Shown here piece by piece: positions 1 to 6,598 of a DNA stretch of 16,582 bases (position 1 is the first letter of the stretch; every line of letters begins with the position of its first letter). Source of the DNA: HGM13006 sp963650135. GTDB taxonomy: Bacteria > Bacillota > Clostridia > Oscillospirales > Oscillospiraceae. Position numbers and translations under genes: made by a program. The notes beneath the pieces are model-generated. The model was not told the origin of the DNA and did not search any database. It saw only the letters and a list, made by a program, of their open reading frames with translations. The stretch is taken from assembly GCA_963650135.1 (NCBI GenBank), contig CAVJLG010000072.1:1-16582 (forward strand), read 5' to 3'.

Positions 1-111
1 CCTCTAAATTTCGGGAAGCATCCATGATGGAATGTTAATTGTTCAATTCAATGAAAGTGTCCAGATAACTGGGTACATATCAGAAGCGGGGAGTTTTTTT
101 ATATGGTTTAC

Positions 112-342
112 TTAGCCGATGAGGGAATCCACCAGTGCAACGAATTCGCCCATGGTCTTGGGGGGCTCCTCTACATCGATGGTGATGCCGAACTCATTTT
201 CGCACTCCAGTGCAATCTCAACCACGTCCAGAGAATCCAGGTCGATGTCCTTAAACGTAGTGTCCATGGTGATGGTGACGGACTCGTCCAGGTCGCACTG
301 TGCGCGCAGAATTTCGACAATTCTATCAAAAGTGTTTTCCAT
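112..342 (-). CDS. acpP: Acyl carrier protein
   Basis: A 76-residue acidic protein that carries fatty-acyl intermediates on a 4'-phosphopantetheine arm during cytoplasmic type II fatty-acid synthesis. The length is typical of bacterial ACPs. The attachment motif DSLD is at residues 36-39, with Ser37 the predicted modified serine, followed by the usual helix VVEIALECENEFGI and a C-terminal acidic helix. The ATG is preceded on the minus strand by GGAGG with normal spacing (348-358 region). No other fab gene lies in the window; any partner would be beyond position 1. The gene is divergent from the NfeD operon. A minus-strand promoter candidate at 538-566 would give a leader of about 190 bases. 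A dedicated ACP of a polyketide or secondary pathway is an alternative, but the sequence looks like a housekeeping ACP. Confidence 0.93.
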   Translation of the reverse strand: MENTFDRIVEILRAQCDLDESVTITMDTTFKDIDLDSLDVVEIALECENEFGITIDVEEPPKTMGEFVALVDSLIG

Positions 343-537
343 AGTTGTATTCCTCCAGTGAATAATTTGGGCCCATGGCCCGGACAGAAAATGCGTAAAT
401 ATTAGTTACTATTCGTGAACCATTGAAATAAATCGGTTCCATTATATCCGCTGGACACCGTTCCCATGCATACTTTGGCCATGGAAAACCGGAATATACA
501 GCGCAATGGGGCCGAAAGCTTCTGCCGTTTCCCTAAC

Positions 538-566
538 AAGATATAACGGATTGGGCGGTTTGTCAA
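538..566 (-). promoter_or_regulatory. Candidate acpP promoter
   Basis: Read on the minus strand, TTGACA (566-561) is followed after exactly 17 bases by TATCTT (543-538). The -35 is perfect and the -10 matches 4 of 6. Transcription would start near 530, leaving an unusually long untranslated leader before acpP. The leader contains a small GC-rich dyad (GGGCC/GGCCC, 368-380). Confidence 0.45.
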
Positions 567-667
567 TACTCCGGTCTAAAAGATTGGCGATTCTAATAAA
601 ATGGGAGGGGGATAACTCGCGTCGAAGGGGGCAAATTAGAAAATGAAAAAATTTTTACGAAATCCAC

Positions 668-696
668 TTGACAAAAATCAATATATAAGTTACTAT
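668..696 (+). promoter_or_regulatory. Promoter of the NfeD-SPFH operon
   Basis: TTGACA (668-673), a 17-base spacer, then TACTAT (691-696): a near-consensus sigma-A promoter. The predicted start near 703-704 coincides with the left arm of a short hairpin (ACAGC 704-708, GCTGT 716-720). Confidence 0.7.
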
Positions 697-715
697 GCAA
701 GTAACAGCTAGTTAC
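688..715. promoter_or_regulatory. Operator-like GTTAC/GTAAC repeats over the NfeD promoter
   Basis: Three alternating half-sites GTTAC (689-693), GTAAC (701-705) and GTTAC (711-715) overlap the -10 and the predicted start. The first two form a dyad AGTTAC/GTAACT-like with a short centre, a geometry common for MarR/PadR-size repressors. The regulator is not identified, and the assignment as an operator is inference. Confidence 0.4.
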
Positions 716-747
716 GCTGTGAAATGAGAGGAAAGGAGCGGAATGAC

Positions 748-1215
748 ATGCTAAGCATACTTTCACCCATGACGCTGATGTGGCTGGTGGCGCTGATTCT
801 GTTTGGCATTGCAGAGGCGGCCACGGTGGGACTGGTGTCCATCTGGTTTGCAGCCGGTGCTGCGGTGGCAATGATCGTCTCGGCGCTCAACGGCCCTGTT
901 TGGCTCCAGGTGCTGCTGTTTTTGGCAGTGTCCATTGTGCTGCTGGCGTTGCTTCGGCCCTTTGTCAACCTGGTCAGCAATCCCAATAAGCAGCCTACCA
1001 ATGCAGACCGCCACATTGGGCAGCAGGCGCTGGTAATCGAAGAGATCAACAACCTGGCGGAAACCGGTGCAGTCAAGCTCGATGGCGTTGTGTGGTCAGC
1101 TCGGTCAGAACGGGGCGAAATTATCCCGGTTGGGCGGCTGATTGAGGTAAAGCGCATTGCCGGTGTAAAGCTTTATGTAGCAGAGGTTCCCAACCATCAG
1201 CCCACAGGTGTATAA
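748..1215 (+). CDS. NfeD-family membrane protein
   Basis: A 155-residue NfeD protein, the usual genetic partner of SPFH/stomatin proteins. It is thought to help organise membrane microdomains or SPFH assemblies; its molecular role is not settled. Three hydrophobic segments (about residues 6-25, 27-47 and 52-72) precede a cytosolic OB-fold-like domain with the NfeD signature GAVKLDGVVWSAR and the following IPVGRLIEVKRI strand. The start at 748 is preferred over the in-frame ATG at 724 because AAAGGAG (732-738) lies nine bases upstream of 748, and it is also the start of the first membrane helix. It is the first gene of a three-gene operon with its own promoter; 49 bases separate it from the SPFH gene. 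Confidence 0.9.
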   Translation: MLSILSPMTLMWLVALILFGIAEAATVGLVSIWFAAGAAVAMIVSALNGPVWLQVLLFLAVSIVLLALLRPFVNLVSNPNKQPTNADRHIGQQALVIEEINNLAETGAVKLDGVVWSARSERGEIIPVGRLIEVKRIAGVKLYVAEVPNHQPTGV

Positions 1216-1264
1216 CCCCGGATTTGTAAATCCGGTACAAACATGAAAAATAGGAGGAAAAGAA

Positions 1265-2158
1265 ATGACGTTAGCCATTACAATCGCTGTGATCGCAATT
1301 ATTATATTGTTGGTCATCGTTAAGAACATTTACATTGTCCAGCAGTCCCGGGCCTATGTGGTCGAGCGGCTGGGTGCATTCCAGACCGTGTGGGAGGTTG
1401 GCCTCCACTTTAAGATCCCCTTCATTGAGCGCGTGGCAAAAAAGGTCAGCCTCAAGGAGCAGGTCATGGACTATCCCCCGCAGCCCGTTATCACCAAGGA
1501 TAACGTAACCATGCAGATCGATACGGTTATCTACTATCAGATCACCGATCCCAAGCTCTATACCTATGGTGTGGAGCATCCCATGAGCGCCATCGAAACC
1601 CTGACCGCAACCACCCTGCGTAACATCATCGGCGACCTGGAGCTGGACCAGACCCTGACCTCCCGTGATACCATCAACAGCCAGATGCGCGCCATCCTGG
1701 ACGAGGCAACCGATCCCTGGGGCATCAAGGTCAACCGCGTAGAGCTGAAAAACATCCTGCCGCCCACGGATATTCAGAACTCCATGGAGAAGCAGATGAA
1801 GGCAGAGCGTGAGCGCCGCCAGAACATTCTCCAGGCTGAGGGCACCAAGCAGTCCGCAATCCTGGTGGCAGAAGGCGAGAAGGAAGCCGCTGTGCTCCGT
1901 GCAGATGCAGAGAAGCAGGCAGCCATCCTTCGGGCAGAAGGTGAAGCCCAGGCAATCCTGTCCGTCCAGAAGGCAATGGCAGAGTCCCTGCGGCTGCTGA
2001 ACGATGCTTGCCCCAACGACCAGGTTATCAAGCTCAAGGCGCTGGAAACCATGGAGAAGGTGGCAGACGGCAAGGCAACCAAGATCATCATCCCCTCCGA
2101 AATTCAGGGCCTGGCAGGCCTGGCTGAGGGCGTGGTGGAAACTGTAAAGAAGGTATAA
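1265..2158 (+). CDS. SPFH/band-7 (stomatin/paraslipin-like) protein
   Basis: A 297-residue membrane-anchored SPFH protein of the QmcA/paraslipin type. One N-terminal membrane segment (residues 2-23) is followed by the band-7 domain (about 24-175, including the YPPQPVITKDN and QIDTVIYYQITDP strands). A long Glu/Ala/Lys coiled coil (about 175-240) with repeated AEGEK/AEKQA units precedes a C-terminal segment ending in a Gly/Leu-rich tail. Members form large oligomeric cages or scaffolds in the membrane and are often linked to membrane protease control. The upstream NfeD gene is the expected partner. The ATG has a strong AGGAGG (1252-1257). Assignment to SPFH is secure; the subfamily is less so. 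Confidence 0.93.
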   Translation: MTLAITIAVIAIIILLVIVKNIYIVQQSRAYVVERLGAFQTVWEVGLHFKIPFIERVAKKVSLKEQVMDYPPQPVITKDNVTMQIDTVIYYQITDPKLYTYGVEHPMSAIETLTATTLRNIIGDLELDQTLTSRDTINSQMRAILDEATDPWGIKVNRVELKNILPPTDIQNSMEKQMKAERERRQNILQAEGTKQSAILVAEGEKEAAVLRADAEKQAAILRAEGEAQAILSVQKAMAESLRLLNDACPNDQVIKLKALETMEKVADGKATKIIIPSEIQGLAGLAEGVVETVKKV

Positions 2159-2159
2159 C

Positions 2160-2336
2160 ATGGCAGAAAAACGATTTGAAAAGGTCTACTCCCAGGGAGC
2201 CCTGGAAAACATCGAAATCCTGGTGGATAAGCAGACCGGCGTAAACTATCTCTTTGTTGCCAGCGGCTATGCAGGCGGCTTGACCCCGCTGCTGGATCGT
2301 GACGGGAAGCCAGTCATCTCTCCTGTAGAGCGCTAA
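2160..2336 (+). CDS. Small DUF6440-like protein
   Basis: A 58-residue protein beginning MAEKRFEKVYSQG and ending LLDRDGKPVISPVER. It follows the SPFH stop codon by one base, and its probable ribosome site (AGAAGG) lies inside the end of the SPFH gene, so the two are translationally coupled. The pattern of a charged start, an ETGV-like TGVNYLF core and SGYAGGLTPLLDRDGKP matches my recollection of the DUF6440 family of Clostridia, whose function is unknown. It has no signal peptide or membrane segment. A hairpin terminator follows immediately, which supports it as the last gene of the NfeD operon. A link to SPFH function is inference from coupling only. Confidence 0.8.
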   Translation: MAEKRFEKVYSQGALENIEILVDKQTGVNYLFVASGYAGGLTPLLDRDGKPVISPVER

Positions 2337-2342
2337 ACATAA

Positions 2343-2374
2343 GGCTGGGAATGGAACCAAACCCATTCCCAGCC
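2343..2374 (+). terminator. Terminator of the NfeD-SPFH operon
   Basis: A perfect 12-bp stem, GGCTGGGAATGG (2343-2354) with CCATTCCCAGCC (2363-2374), and an 8-base loop, seven bases after the stop codon. The following bases are only weakly T-rich, so its efficiency is uncertain. Confidence 0.65.
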
Positions 2375-2400
2375 CCTGTATGCTTGTATCTAAGAGAAAT

Positions 2401-2433
2401 ACAGCAGAGCTGCGGTTAAGGCAGTTCTGCTGT
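2401..2433 (-). terminator. Terminator of the MATE-HTH operon
   Basis: A 13-bp stem with one G-T pair: ACAGCAGAGCTGC (2401-2413) and GCAGTTCTGCTGT (2421-2433). It overlaps the stop codon of the HTH gene. On the minus strand it is followed by ATTTCTCTT. Together with the hairpin at 2343-2374 it separates convergent operons. Confidence 0.6.
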
Positions 2434-2649
2434 TTGTGGTTTCTGATACTCGATTAAATCAGAAATGCCAACGTTCAGGTAGGCGCACAGCTTGCAGACT
2501 AGCGCAGCGTCAATGCGCTGAAACTCGTTGCGGCAGTAGCGGTTGAAATTGGAGCGCGGAATATCAAGCGCTTTGCAGATCTGATTTTTAGAGATACCGC
2601 GCTCTTGCAATAGGTCCTCAATGTGAAAAACTAAACGCCCGTATTCCAA
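2416..2649 (-). CDS. Small XRE-type helix-turn-helix regulator
   Basis: A 77-residue Cro/C1-type DNA-binding protein consisting of little more than the HTH domain. Helices span about residues 6-18, 19-30 (GISKNQICKALDI) and 34-44 (NFNRYCR, recognition helix), followed by the typical LCAYLNVGISDLIEY helix pair. A TTG start at 2649 is chosen because GAGGTGAT (2661-2654), a match to the 16S tail, lies just upstream. The alternative GTG at 2658 would sit inside this ribosome site. It is downstream of the MATE gene on the same strand, 75 bases away, and may regulate it; that is inference. The target site is not known. Confidence 0.82.
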   Translation of the reverse strand: MEYGRLVFHIEDLLQERGISKNQICKALDIPRSNFNRYCRNEFQRIDAALVCKLCAYLNVGISDLIEYQKPQTAELP

Positions 2650-2678
2650 GCAAATCACCTCATAGATATATTTTTGTG

Positions 2679-2708
2679 GGCTGGAAACCGAACATTCGAT
2701 TTCCAGCC
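2679..2708 (-). repeat. Intercistronic hairpin between MATE and HTH genes
   Basis: GGCTGGAAA (2679-2687) pairs perfectly with TTTCCAGCC (2700-2708). The interior can pair further (CGA with TCG). It begins 17 bases after the MATE stop codon. On the minus strand no T-run follows, so it is more likely an RNA-processing or stability element, or a weak terminator, than a full stop. Confidence 0.6.
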
Positions 2709-2724
2709 ATATTTCTATTTTGTT

Positions 2725-4092
2725 TTAATCCACCAGCCGTCTCTTCCACTTACCGGTGAGGAAGTACACGCCGCCGATCAGGAACGGCATATACCCGGCG
2801 AAGGCGTTGCCCAGCCAGAAGCCCATAATGCCCATTCCCGCTGCAAGGCCCATGAGCATGGCGAGGCCGACCCGGCAGATAACGCCGTCCAGCAGTCCGA
2901 CAATCAGGTTCAGCTTGGCGTTTCCGCTGCCGTTAATCAGCGCAAAGAACGGCGAACGCATGGCGAAGCCCACATAGAGCAGCACGGCCACGGGGATATA
3001 GCTCATTGCCATGTCCAGCACCTGGGGATCGTCGTTAAACAGCCCGAAAATGCTCCGGGGGAAGCAGATGGTCAGGAAGGAGAGCAGCGCGGCAAAGGCC
3101 AGGTCGATTACCATGGATACGCCGATAATCTTGGGCACCCGATGGTACTTTTCTGCGCCGAGATTCTGCCCCACCATGGAGCTGCCGGCAGTGGAGAGGG
3201 CGTTGGTTACCACGGCAGTGATGGAGCCCAGCTTGTTGCCCACGCCGGTTACAGCGGAAGCCACCACGCCATAGCTGTTGATATAGGAGTTCACAAACAG
3301 CATGGAAAAGTTGATGGCGGCAGACTGGAGAATCATGGGCAGACCCAGCTTAATGAGCTTCGGCAGCACCTCGGGATCGGGCCGGAAGCTGGCGGGGCGG
3401 AAGTCAAAGCCAAAGGCCTCCTTGTGGCGATACAGATAAAACAGCGCCCAGAGGAAGCTCACCCCCTGACCGATGACTGTGGCCAGGGCTGCGCCAAAGG
3501 GGCCCATGCCCAGCAGTGCCACAAACACCAGGTCCAGCACCAGGTTGACCACGGTGGCGACAGCGATGAAAATAAAGGGATGCTTAGAGTCGCCCATGCC
3601 CCGGAGAATGGCGCTGACCAGGTTATAGCCATAGATGAACACCAGGCCCAATACACAGGTCATGCCGTATTGCCGGGCATAATCAAAGCATTCCGCCGGG
3701 GTGTTCATGGCGGTCAGAAATGCGTCCAGACCGAAATAACATACGATGGTCAGGACAATGGCACAAATGAATGTGACGGTAAACATGGTGCCAATGGTGC
3801 CACGGATGCGGTCCCGGTTGCCTGCACCGATGTATTGAGACAGGATGACCTGACCGGCGTTGGAAAAGCCCATCACCAAAAAGGTCAGGAAATGGAGCAC
3901 ATCGCCGCCGATGGATACCGCAGAAAGCCCCTCACGGCCCACAAAGCGCCCGATGACGATCATATCCACCATGTTATAGACCGTCTGAAGCAGGTTGGAG
4001 CAGAGCAAGGGGAATGCAAAGATCAGAAGAAGCCGGGTAACGCTGCCCTGGGTAAGATCCCGAACCAGCGAGTCGGAAGATTTACTTGCCAT
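2725..4092 (-). CDS. MATE-family multidrug/metabolite efflux protein
   Basis: A 455-residue integral membrane protein of the MATE family (NorM/DinF-type superfamily), which exports organic compounds in exchange for Na+ or H+. It has about twelve hydrophobic segments in two halves. The N-terminal signature LTQGSVTRLLLIFAFPLL leads into NLLQTVYNMVDMIVIGRFVG, the hallmark first repeat of clostridial MATE proteins, and the second half repeats it (LIKLGLPMILQSAAINFSMLFVN). The length is normal. The ATG is preceded by AGGAGG (4106-4101). It is first in a minus-strand unit with the small HTH gene, and a TTGCAC-17-TAAAAT promoter lies just upstream. The substrate cannot be predicted. Confidence 0.93.
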   Translation of the reverse strand: MASKSSDSLVRDLTQGSVTRLLLIFAFPLLCSNLLQTVYNMVDMIVIGRFVGREGLSAVSIGGDVLHFLTFLVMGFSNAGQVILSQYIGAGNRDRIRGTIGTMFTVTFICAIVLTIVCYFGLDAFLTAMNTPAECFDYARQYGMTCVLGLVFIYGYNLVSAILRGMGDSKHPFIFIAVATVVNLVLDLVFVALLGMGPFGAALATVIGQGVSFLWALFYLYRHKEAFGFDFRPASFRPDPEVLPKLIKLGLPMILQSAAINFSMLFVNSYINSYGVVASAVTGVGNKLGSITAVVTNALSTAGSSMVGQNLGAEKYHRVPKIIGVSMVIDLAFAALLSFLTICFPRSIFGLFNDDPQVLDMAMSYIPVAVLLYVGFAMRSPFFALINGSGNAKLNLIVGLLDGVICRVGLAMLMGLAAGMGIMGFWLGNAFAGYMPFLIGGVYFLTGKWKRRLVD

Positions 4093-4106
4093 ATCTTTCG
4101 CCTCCT

Positions 4107-4149
4107 AAATATTCGGAAATATTTTAGCATAGTTTCGGGGAAAGTGCAA
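4107..4149 (-). promoter_or_regulatory. MATE promoter with AT-rich dyad
   Basis: On the minus strand, TTGCAC (4149-4144), 17 bases, then TAAAAT (4126-4121). A perfect 7-bp dyad, AAATATT (4107-4113) and AATATTT (4118-4124) around four bases, overlaps the -10 and the start point, as an operator would. The neighbouring small HTH protein is a possible but unproven ligand. Confidence 0.6.
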
Positions 4150-4150
4150 G

Positions 4151-4181
4151 AAAAAGCCGCGCCCAGGAATTTGGACGCGGC
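4151..4181 (-). terminator. Terminator of the zinc-ribbon gene
   Basis: On the minus strand GCCGCGTCC (4181-4173) pairs with GGGCGCGGC (4164-4156) through one G-U pair, with an 8-base loop, and is followed by TTTTTCTT. It starts 12 bases after the stop codon and just ahead of the MATE promoter. Confidence 0.8.
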
Positions 4182-4193
4182 AAAAATATGGGG

Positions 4194-4568
4194 TCAGGTC
4201 TTTTTCACGAATTTTTCTTTGCAGCTGGGGCAGGTGATGCGGATGGTGCCTTTGCCTCTGGGAACCTTCACCTGGGTTTTACAGCTGGGACACTTAAAAT
4301 AGCAATAGGTCTTCCGGCCCTTGATTCGGGCGAAAAACTGGGTAAACCGCTGATTCTCCTGATACCGCTTGGACACATTCCGGGAGAAGATGCGGTAGAA
4401 TGTGAGAAACAGGGGAATGTAGGCCAGTGCCTGGAGAATGGGCAGCTTGGTCAAGGAACCGATGAAGTTAAGCACAACGCTGAAAATCAGCAAAAACAGG
4501 CCCAATTGATCGACGCCGCTTCGTCCGGACATCAAACGGGCCATGGAGGCGCGAAAACGCTGAAACAT
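4194..4568 (-). CDS. Membrane zinc-ribbon protein of unknown function
   Basis: A 124-residue protein with two predicted membrane helices (about residues 20-37 and 42-60), a basic linker (NVSKRYQENQRF) and a C-terminal zinc ribbon. The ribbon has two CPSC knuckles (residues 93-96 and 113-116), as in many small Clostridia proteins annotated only as zinc-ribbon domain. The four cysteines are well placed for one zinc ion. The ATG at 4568 is chosen over the in-frame GTG at 4580 because AAAGGTGG (4583-4576) fits as its ribosome site and overlaps that GTG. A weak promoter (TTGCAG-17-TACAAT, 4629-4601) and a good terminator make it a single-gene unit. The function is unknown. Confidence 0.85.
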   Translation of the reverse strand: MFQRFRASMARLMSGRSGVDQLGLFLLIFSVVLNFIGSLTKLPILQALAYIPLFLTFYRIFSRNVSKRYQENQRFTQFFARIKGRKTYCYFKCPSCKTQVKVPRGKGTIRITCPSCKEKFVKKT

Positions 4569-4600
4569 GATGAAAACCACCTTTACTGTAATCGCTTCTT

Positions 4601-4629
4601 ATTGTACGTCATCTCGGTGCGGACTGCAA
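4601..4629 (-). promoter_or_regulatory. Candidate promoter of the zinc-ribbon gene
   Basis: On the minus strand TTGCAG (4629-4624) and TACAAT (4606-4601) are 17 bases apart, 33 bases before the start codon. The match is moderate. Confidence 0.35.
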
Positions 4630-4778
4630 TGGTACGGCGGAATTGTTTACTGAATGTTTACGAATGCAAAAGTTGACTGAGTTCAACACAAATGGATGAA
4701 GTAACCAATTCAATCCAACTATGATTGTGCAAGATTGTGAATGAAACGTAAATAATGCATGGAAATCCAAGGGGAGAA

Positions 4779-4807
4779 TTGACTATTATGCCGAAAGTTC
4801 GTATAAT
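4779..4807 (+). promoter_or_regulatory. Promoter of the HEAT-like gene
   Basis: TTGACT (4779-4784), a 17-base spacer and a perfect TATAAT (4802-4807). The start would be near 4814. The leader can fold as CGCGC (4816-4820) with GCGCG (4833-4837), or as TCCCG (4828-4832) with CGGGA (4836-4840). The promoter lies inside the longer open frame from 4755, so that start is not used. Confidence 0.75.
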
Positions 4808-4865
4808 AAACCTATCGCGCTGTGAAGTCCCGGCGCGGGAAAACTATGTGGAAGGTGAACCAAAC

Positions 4866-5195
4866 ATGAAAGATCGTGAGTTTTACGCAAAGCTGGTATT
4901 CGGCGCACGCTGGAAAAAGGTAGAGAAGTTCCTGGCCTCTGGTGAGCTGGAGGAGAAGACCACCATTATGGAGGCCTTCGGCGCCGCAGCAAAGAGCAAC
5001 GACGAGTGCTACAACCATCTGGTAGAGGCCGTGCAGAAGGCAACCGAGCAGCCTGTTCTGCTTGCAGGCATTCGTGCACTGGGCCATTGCGGCAGAAGCG
5101 CAGCAGTCTCTCAGCTCAACTACATCATTGAGCACAACCAGGATGAGACGGTTGTGGCCGCAGCACGGGAGGCAATTCACGCTACCCGTCAATAA
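4866..5195 (+). CDS. Small helical, HEAT-repeat-like protein
   Basis: A 109-residue cytoplasmic protein with no signal or membrane segment. The second half carries two helix pairs resembling HEAT repeats (about 65-83 PVLLAGIRALGHCGRSAAV and 84-107 ending ETVVAAAREAIHATR), which usually mediate protein-protein contacts. The first half (KLVFGARWKKVEKFLASGELEEKTTIMEAF) is also helical. The start at 4866 is chosen because GGAAGGTGA lies upstream and a consensus promoter sits at 4779-4807, inside the longer frame. It is a single-gene unit. I do not recognise a named family and no function can be given; HEAT-like is a fold-level guess. Confidence 0.82.
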   Translation: MKDREFYAKLVFGARWKKVEKFLASGELEEKTTIMEAFGAAAKSNDECYNHLVEAVQKATEQPVLLAGIRALGHCGRSAAVSQLNYIIEHNQDETVVAAAREAIHATRQ

Positions 5196-5273
5196 TTGTA
5201 GCTTTTGGGCACAAAATTGAGCTAGACGTGCTTTTTAGTTGTTAAAAATACCGAAAAATGTGCAGAAACTCAC

Positions 5274-5302
5274 TTGACGAAGCGGGTGTGCTGTATTAAA
5301 AT
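5274..5302 (+). promoter_or_regulatory. Promoter of the ABC importer operon
   Basis: TTGACG (5274-5279), a 17-base spacer and TAAAAT (5297-5302), 78 bases before the binding-protein start codon. The predicted start near 5309 falls within the left arm of a perfect dyad (5304-5335). Confidence 0.7.
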
Positions 5303-5303
5303 G

Positions 5304-5335
5304 AATGCGTTGGAATGTTACGATTCCAACGCATT
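5304..5335. repeat. Perfect 13-bp inverted repeat at the ABC operon start site
   Basis: AATGCGTTGGAAT (5304-5316) and ATTCCAACGCATT (5323-5335) are exact reverse complements around GTTACG. Beginning one base after the -10, it could be an operator or, for its transcribed part, a 5' hairpin. A second hairpin follows (TTGCAG 5341-5346, CTGCAA 5352-5357). Confidence 0.8.
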
Positions 5336-5379
5336 ATTTCTTGCAGCATCACTGCAAAATTTGGAAGGAATGAGGCATC

Positions 5380-6582
5380 ATGAAAAAGATTGTTGCAATG
5401 CTACTGGCCCTCTGTATGATGGTCACTGCATTCGCCGGATGCGGCACCTCCTCTGCTTCGACCAGCGAGGGTTCTGCCGCCACCGCCGACTTTAAGTGGA
5501 ATGGCCAGAAGGAAGTTTGGTCCATTCTGCCCACCACCGGCGCTGAGGGCCTGGTTATGATTAACGACGCCATGGGCGCTGTTATGGAAGCACAGGGCTT
5601 TAAGTACGTTAAGAAGGACGCTGAGGGCAACCCCGGCAACCAGGTTCAGTTCGTTGAGCAGGCAATTGCTGCCGGCAACGTTGGCTGCCTGATGATTGCA
5701 GCCATGTCCGTTGAGATGCTCAAGGATATCGTGCAGCAGGCCATTGATGCAGGTATCGCAGTGGTTTACCTGGGCGCACAGCCTACCGACTACACCATCG
5801 CCGGCTGCGTCTACACCGCATACGAGATCACCGGTATGTATGCCGTTCAGGCTGCGGAATACTGGGCAGAGCATTCCGGCCAGAACGTTCCCAAGAACGC
5901 TGACGGCAAGTATGAGGTTGCCATCGATACTTACTATGATATCGCCGACGGCGTATATCGCTCCAACGCCATTAAGGGCACCGTTGAAAAGTCCAATATC
6001 CTGGCGCAGGTTTCCGAGTCCACCGCTTATGGTCAGGATGGCTCCCTGAACGTTGCATTCAACAACGCACAGGCCGTGCTCAGCGCGCATCCCGACTGCC
6101 ATATCTTCGTGGCTTACGAGCCCGAGCAGGCAATGGGTATTGCCAATGCCATCAAGGATTACTGCGATCAGAACGGCGGCGACCTGGCTGATTACTTTGT
6201 TGCTCCCTGCTATGCAGAGGACGATGCATTCAAGGGCCTGTATGAAGATGCTGAGGCAGATCCTTCTTCCACTGCGATCAAGGGCTATGCCACTTACGGC
6301 GACCCCGCAATCCCCTATGGCGACGATGCCAAGAAGGCGATCGGCGCTGGCTATGACGCACTGGAGACTTACGCCAAGACCATTAACCCCGATGTAATCA
6401 TTCCGCCTATGCGCACCGGTGCAAAGCTGGCAGAAGAGCTGCTGGGAGTTTGCGGCATCGACGGCTTTACCTGGACTTACGGCGAGACTTACTATGATAC
6501 CATCACCGCTGTGACCGTTGACGGCTTCTCCGCAACCTGGTCCATGGGCGATGAGAACCCCGCTGCCGAGTACAAGAAGTAA
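5380..6582 (+). CDS. ABC transporter substrate-binding lipoprotein (ribose/xylose-type)
   Basis: A 400-residue extracellular solute-binding lipoprotein of the periplasmic-binding-protein class typified by RbsB/XylF. Its signal peptide has a lipobox FAGC with Cys21 as the predicted lipid anchor, followed by a Ser/Thr/Ala linker. The mature domain begins near NGQKEVWSILPTTGAEG and shows the alternating strand-helix pattern of a two-lobe type I binding fold. LMIAAMSVEMLKDIVQQAIDAGIAVVYLG is the typical interlobe region. It is first in an operon with the ATPase and permease, with 105 bases to the next gene that hold a stable hairpin expected to favour excess binding protein. GGAAGG and GAGG upstream provide the ribosome site. 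The substrate is unknown: no sugar kinase or isomerase lies nearby, so the usual sugar label is weak. Confidence 0.9.
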   Translation: MKKIVAMLLALCMMVTAFAGCGTSSASTSEGSAATADFKWNGQKEVWSILPTTGAEGLVMINDAMGAVMEAQGFKYVKKDAEGNPGNQVQFVEQAIAAGNVGCLMIAAMSVEMLKDIVQQAIDAGIAVVYLGAQPTDYTIAGCVYTAYEITGMYAVQAAEYWAEHSGQNVPKNADGKYEVAIDTYYDIADGVYRSNAIKGTVEKSNILAQVSESTAYGQDGSLNVAFNNAQAVLSAHPDCHIFVAYEPEQAMGIANAIKDYCDQNGGDLADYFVAPCYAEDDAFKGLYEDAEADPSSTAIKGYATYGDPAIPYGDDAKKAIGAGYDALETYAKTINPDVIIPPMRTGAKLAEELLGVCGIDGFTWTYGETYYDTITAVTVDGFSATWSMGDENPAAEYKK

Positions 6583-6598
6583 ATATCCGAAACGATCA

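Larger units (their letters stand above)
343..747. other. Intergenic regulatory region between acpP and the NfeD operon
   Basis: 405 bases without a credible gene between two divergent operons. It holds a consensus-like minus-strand promoter (538-566) and a plus-strand promoter (668-696). A second possible minus-strand -10 (TAATAT, 404-399) and a perfect TATAAT on the minus strand (446-441) both lack good -35 boxes. AGTTACTAT occurs at 404-412 and again at 688-696. A 21-codon open stretch from 480 has no ribosome site and was not called. Confidence 0.6.

Noticed and set aside
1..111. Terminator or gene fragment at the left edge
   Set aside because: A small stem (57-64 with 69-76, two G-T pairs) is too far from the T-run at 94-100, and no frame has a start with a ribosome site; nothing firm is seen.
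480..545. 21-codon peptide from ATG 480
   Set aside because: No ribosome site, no conservation evidence, and it overlaps the likely acpP promoter.
1271..2161. Long open frame on the minus strand opposite the SPFH gene
   Set aside because: It is the antisense shadow of a strongly recognisable protein, has low-complexity His/Leu/Gln content, no family resemblance and no convincing ribosome site.
2674..4302. 542-codon plus-strand open frame across the MATE gene
   Set aside because: It is the antisense of a clear MATE transporter; the His/Gln/Gly-rich translation is typical of a shadow frame in GC-rich clostridial genes.
4755..4865. N-terminal extension of the HEAT-like protein
   Set aside because: The region contains a consensus promoter (4779-4807), and the internal ATG at 4866 has a ribosome site.
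5205..5236. Terminator after the HEAT-like gene
   Set aside because: A T-run (5232-5236) exists, but only short 4-5 bp stems with bulges can be drawn before it; too weak to call.
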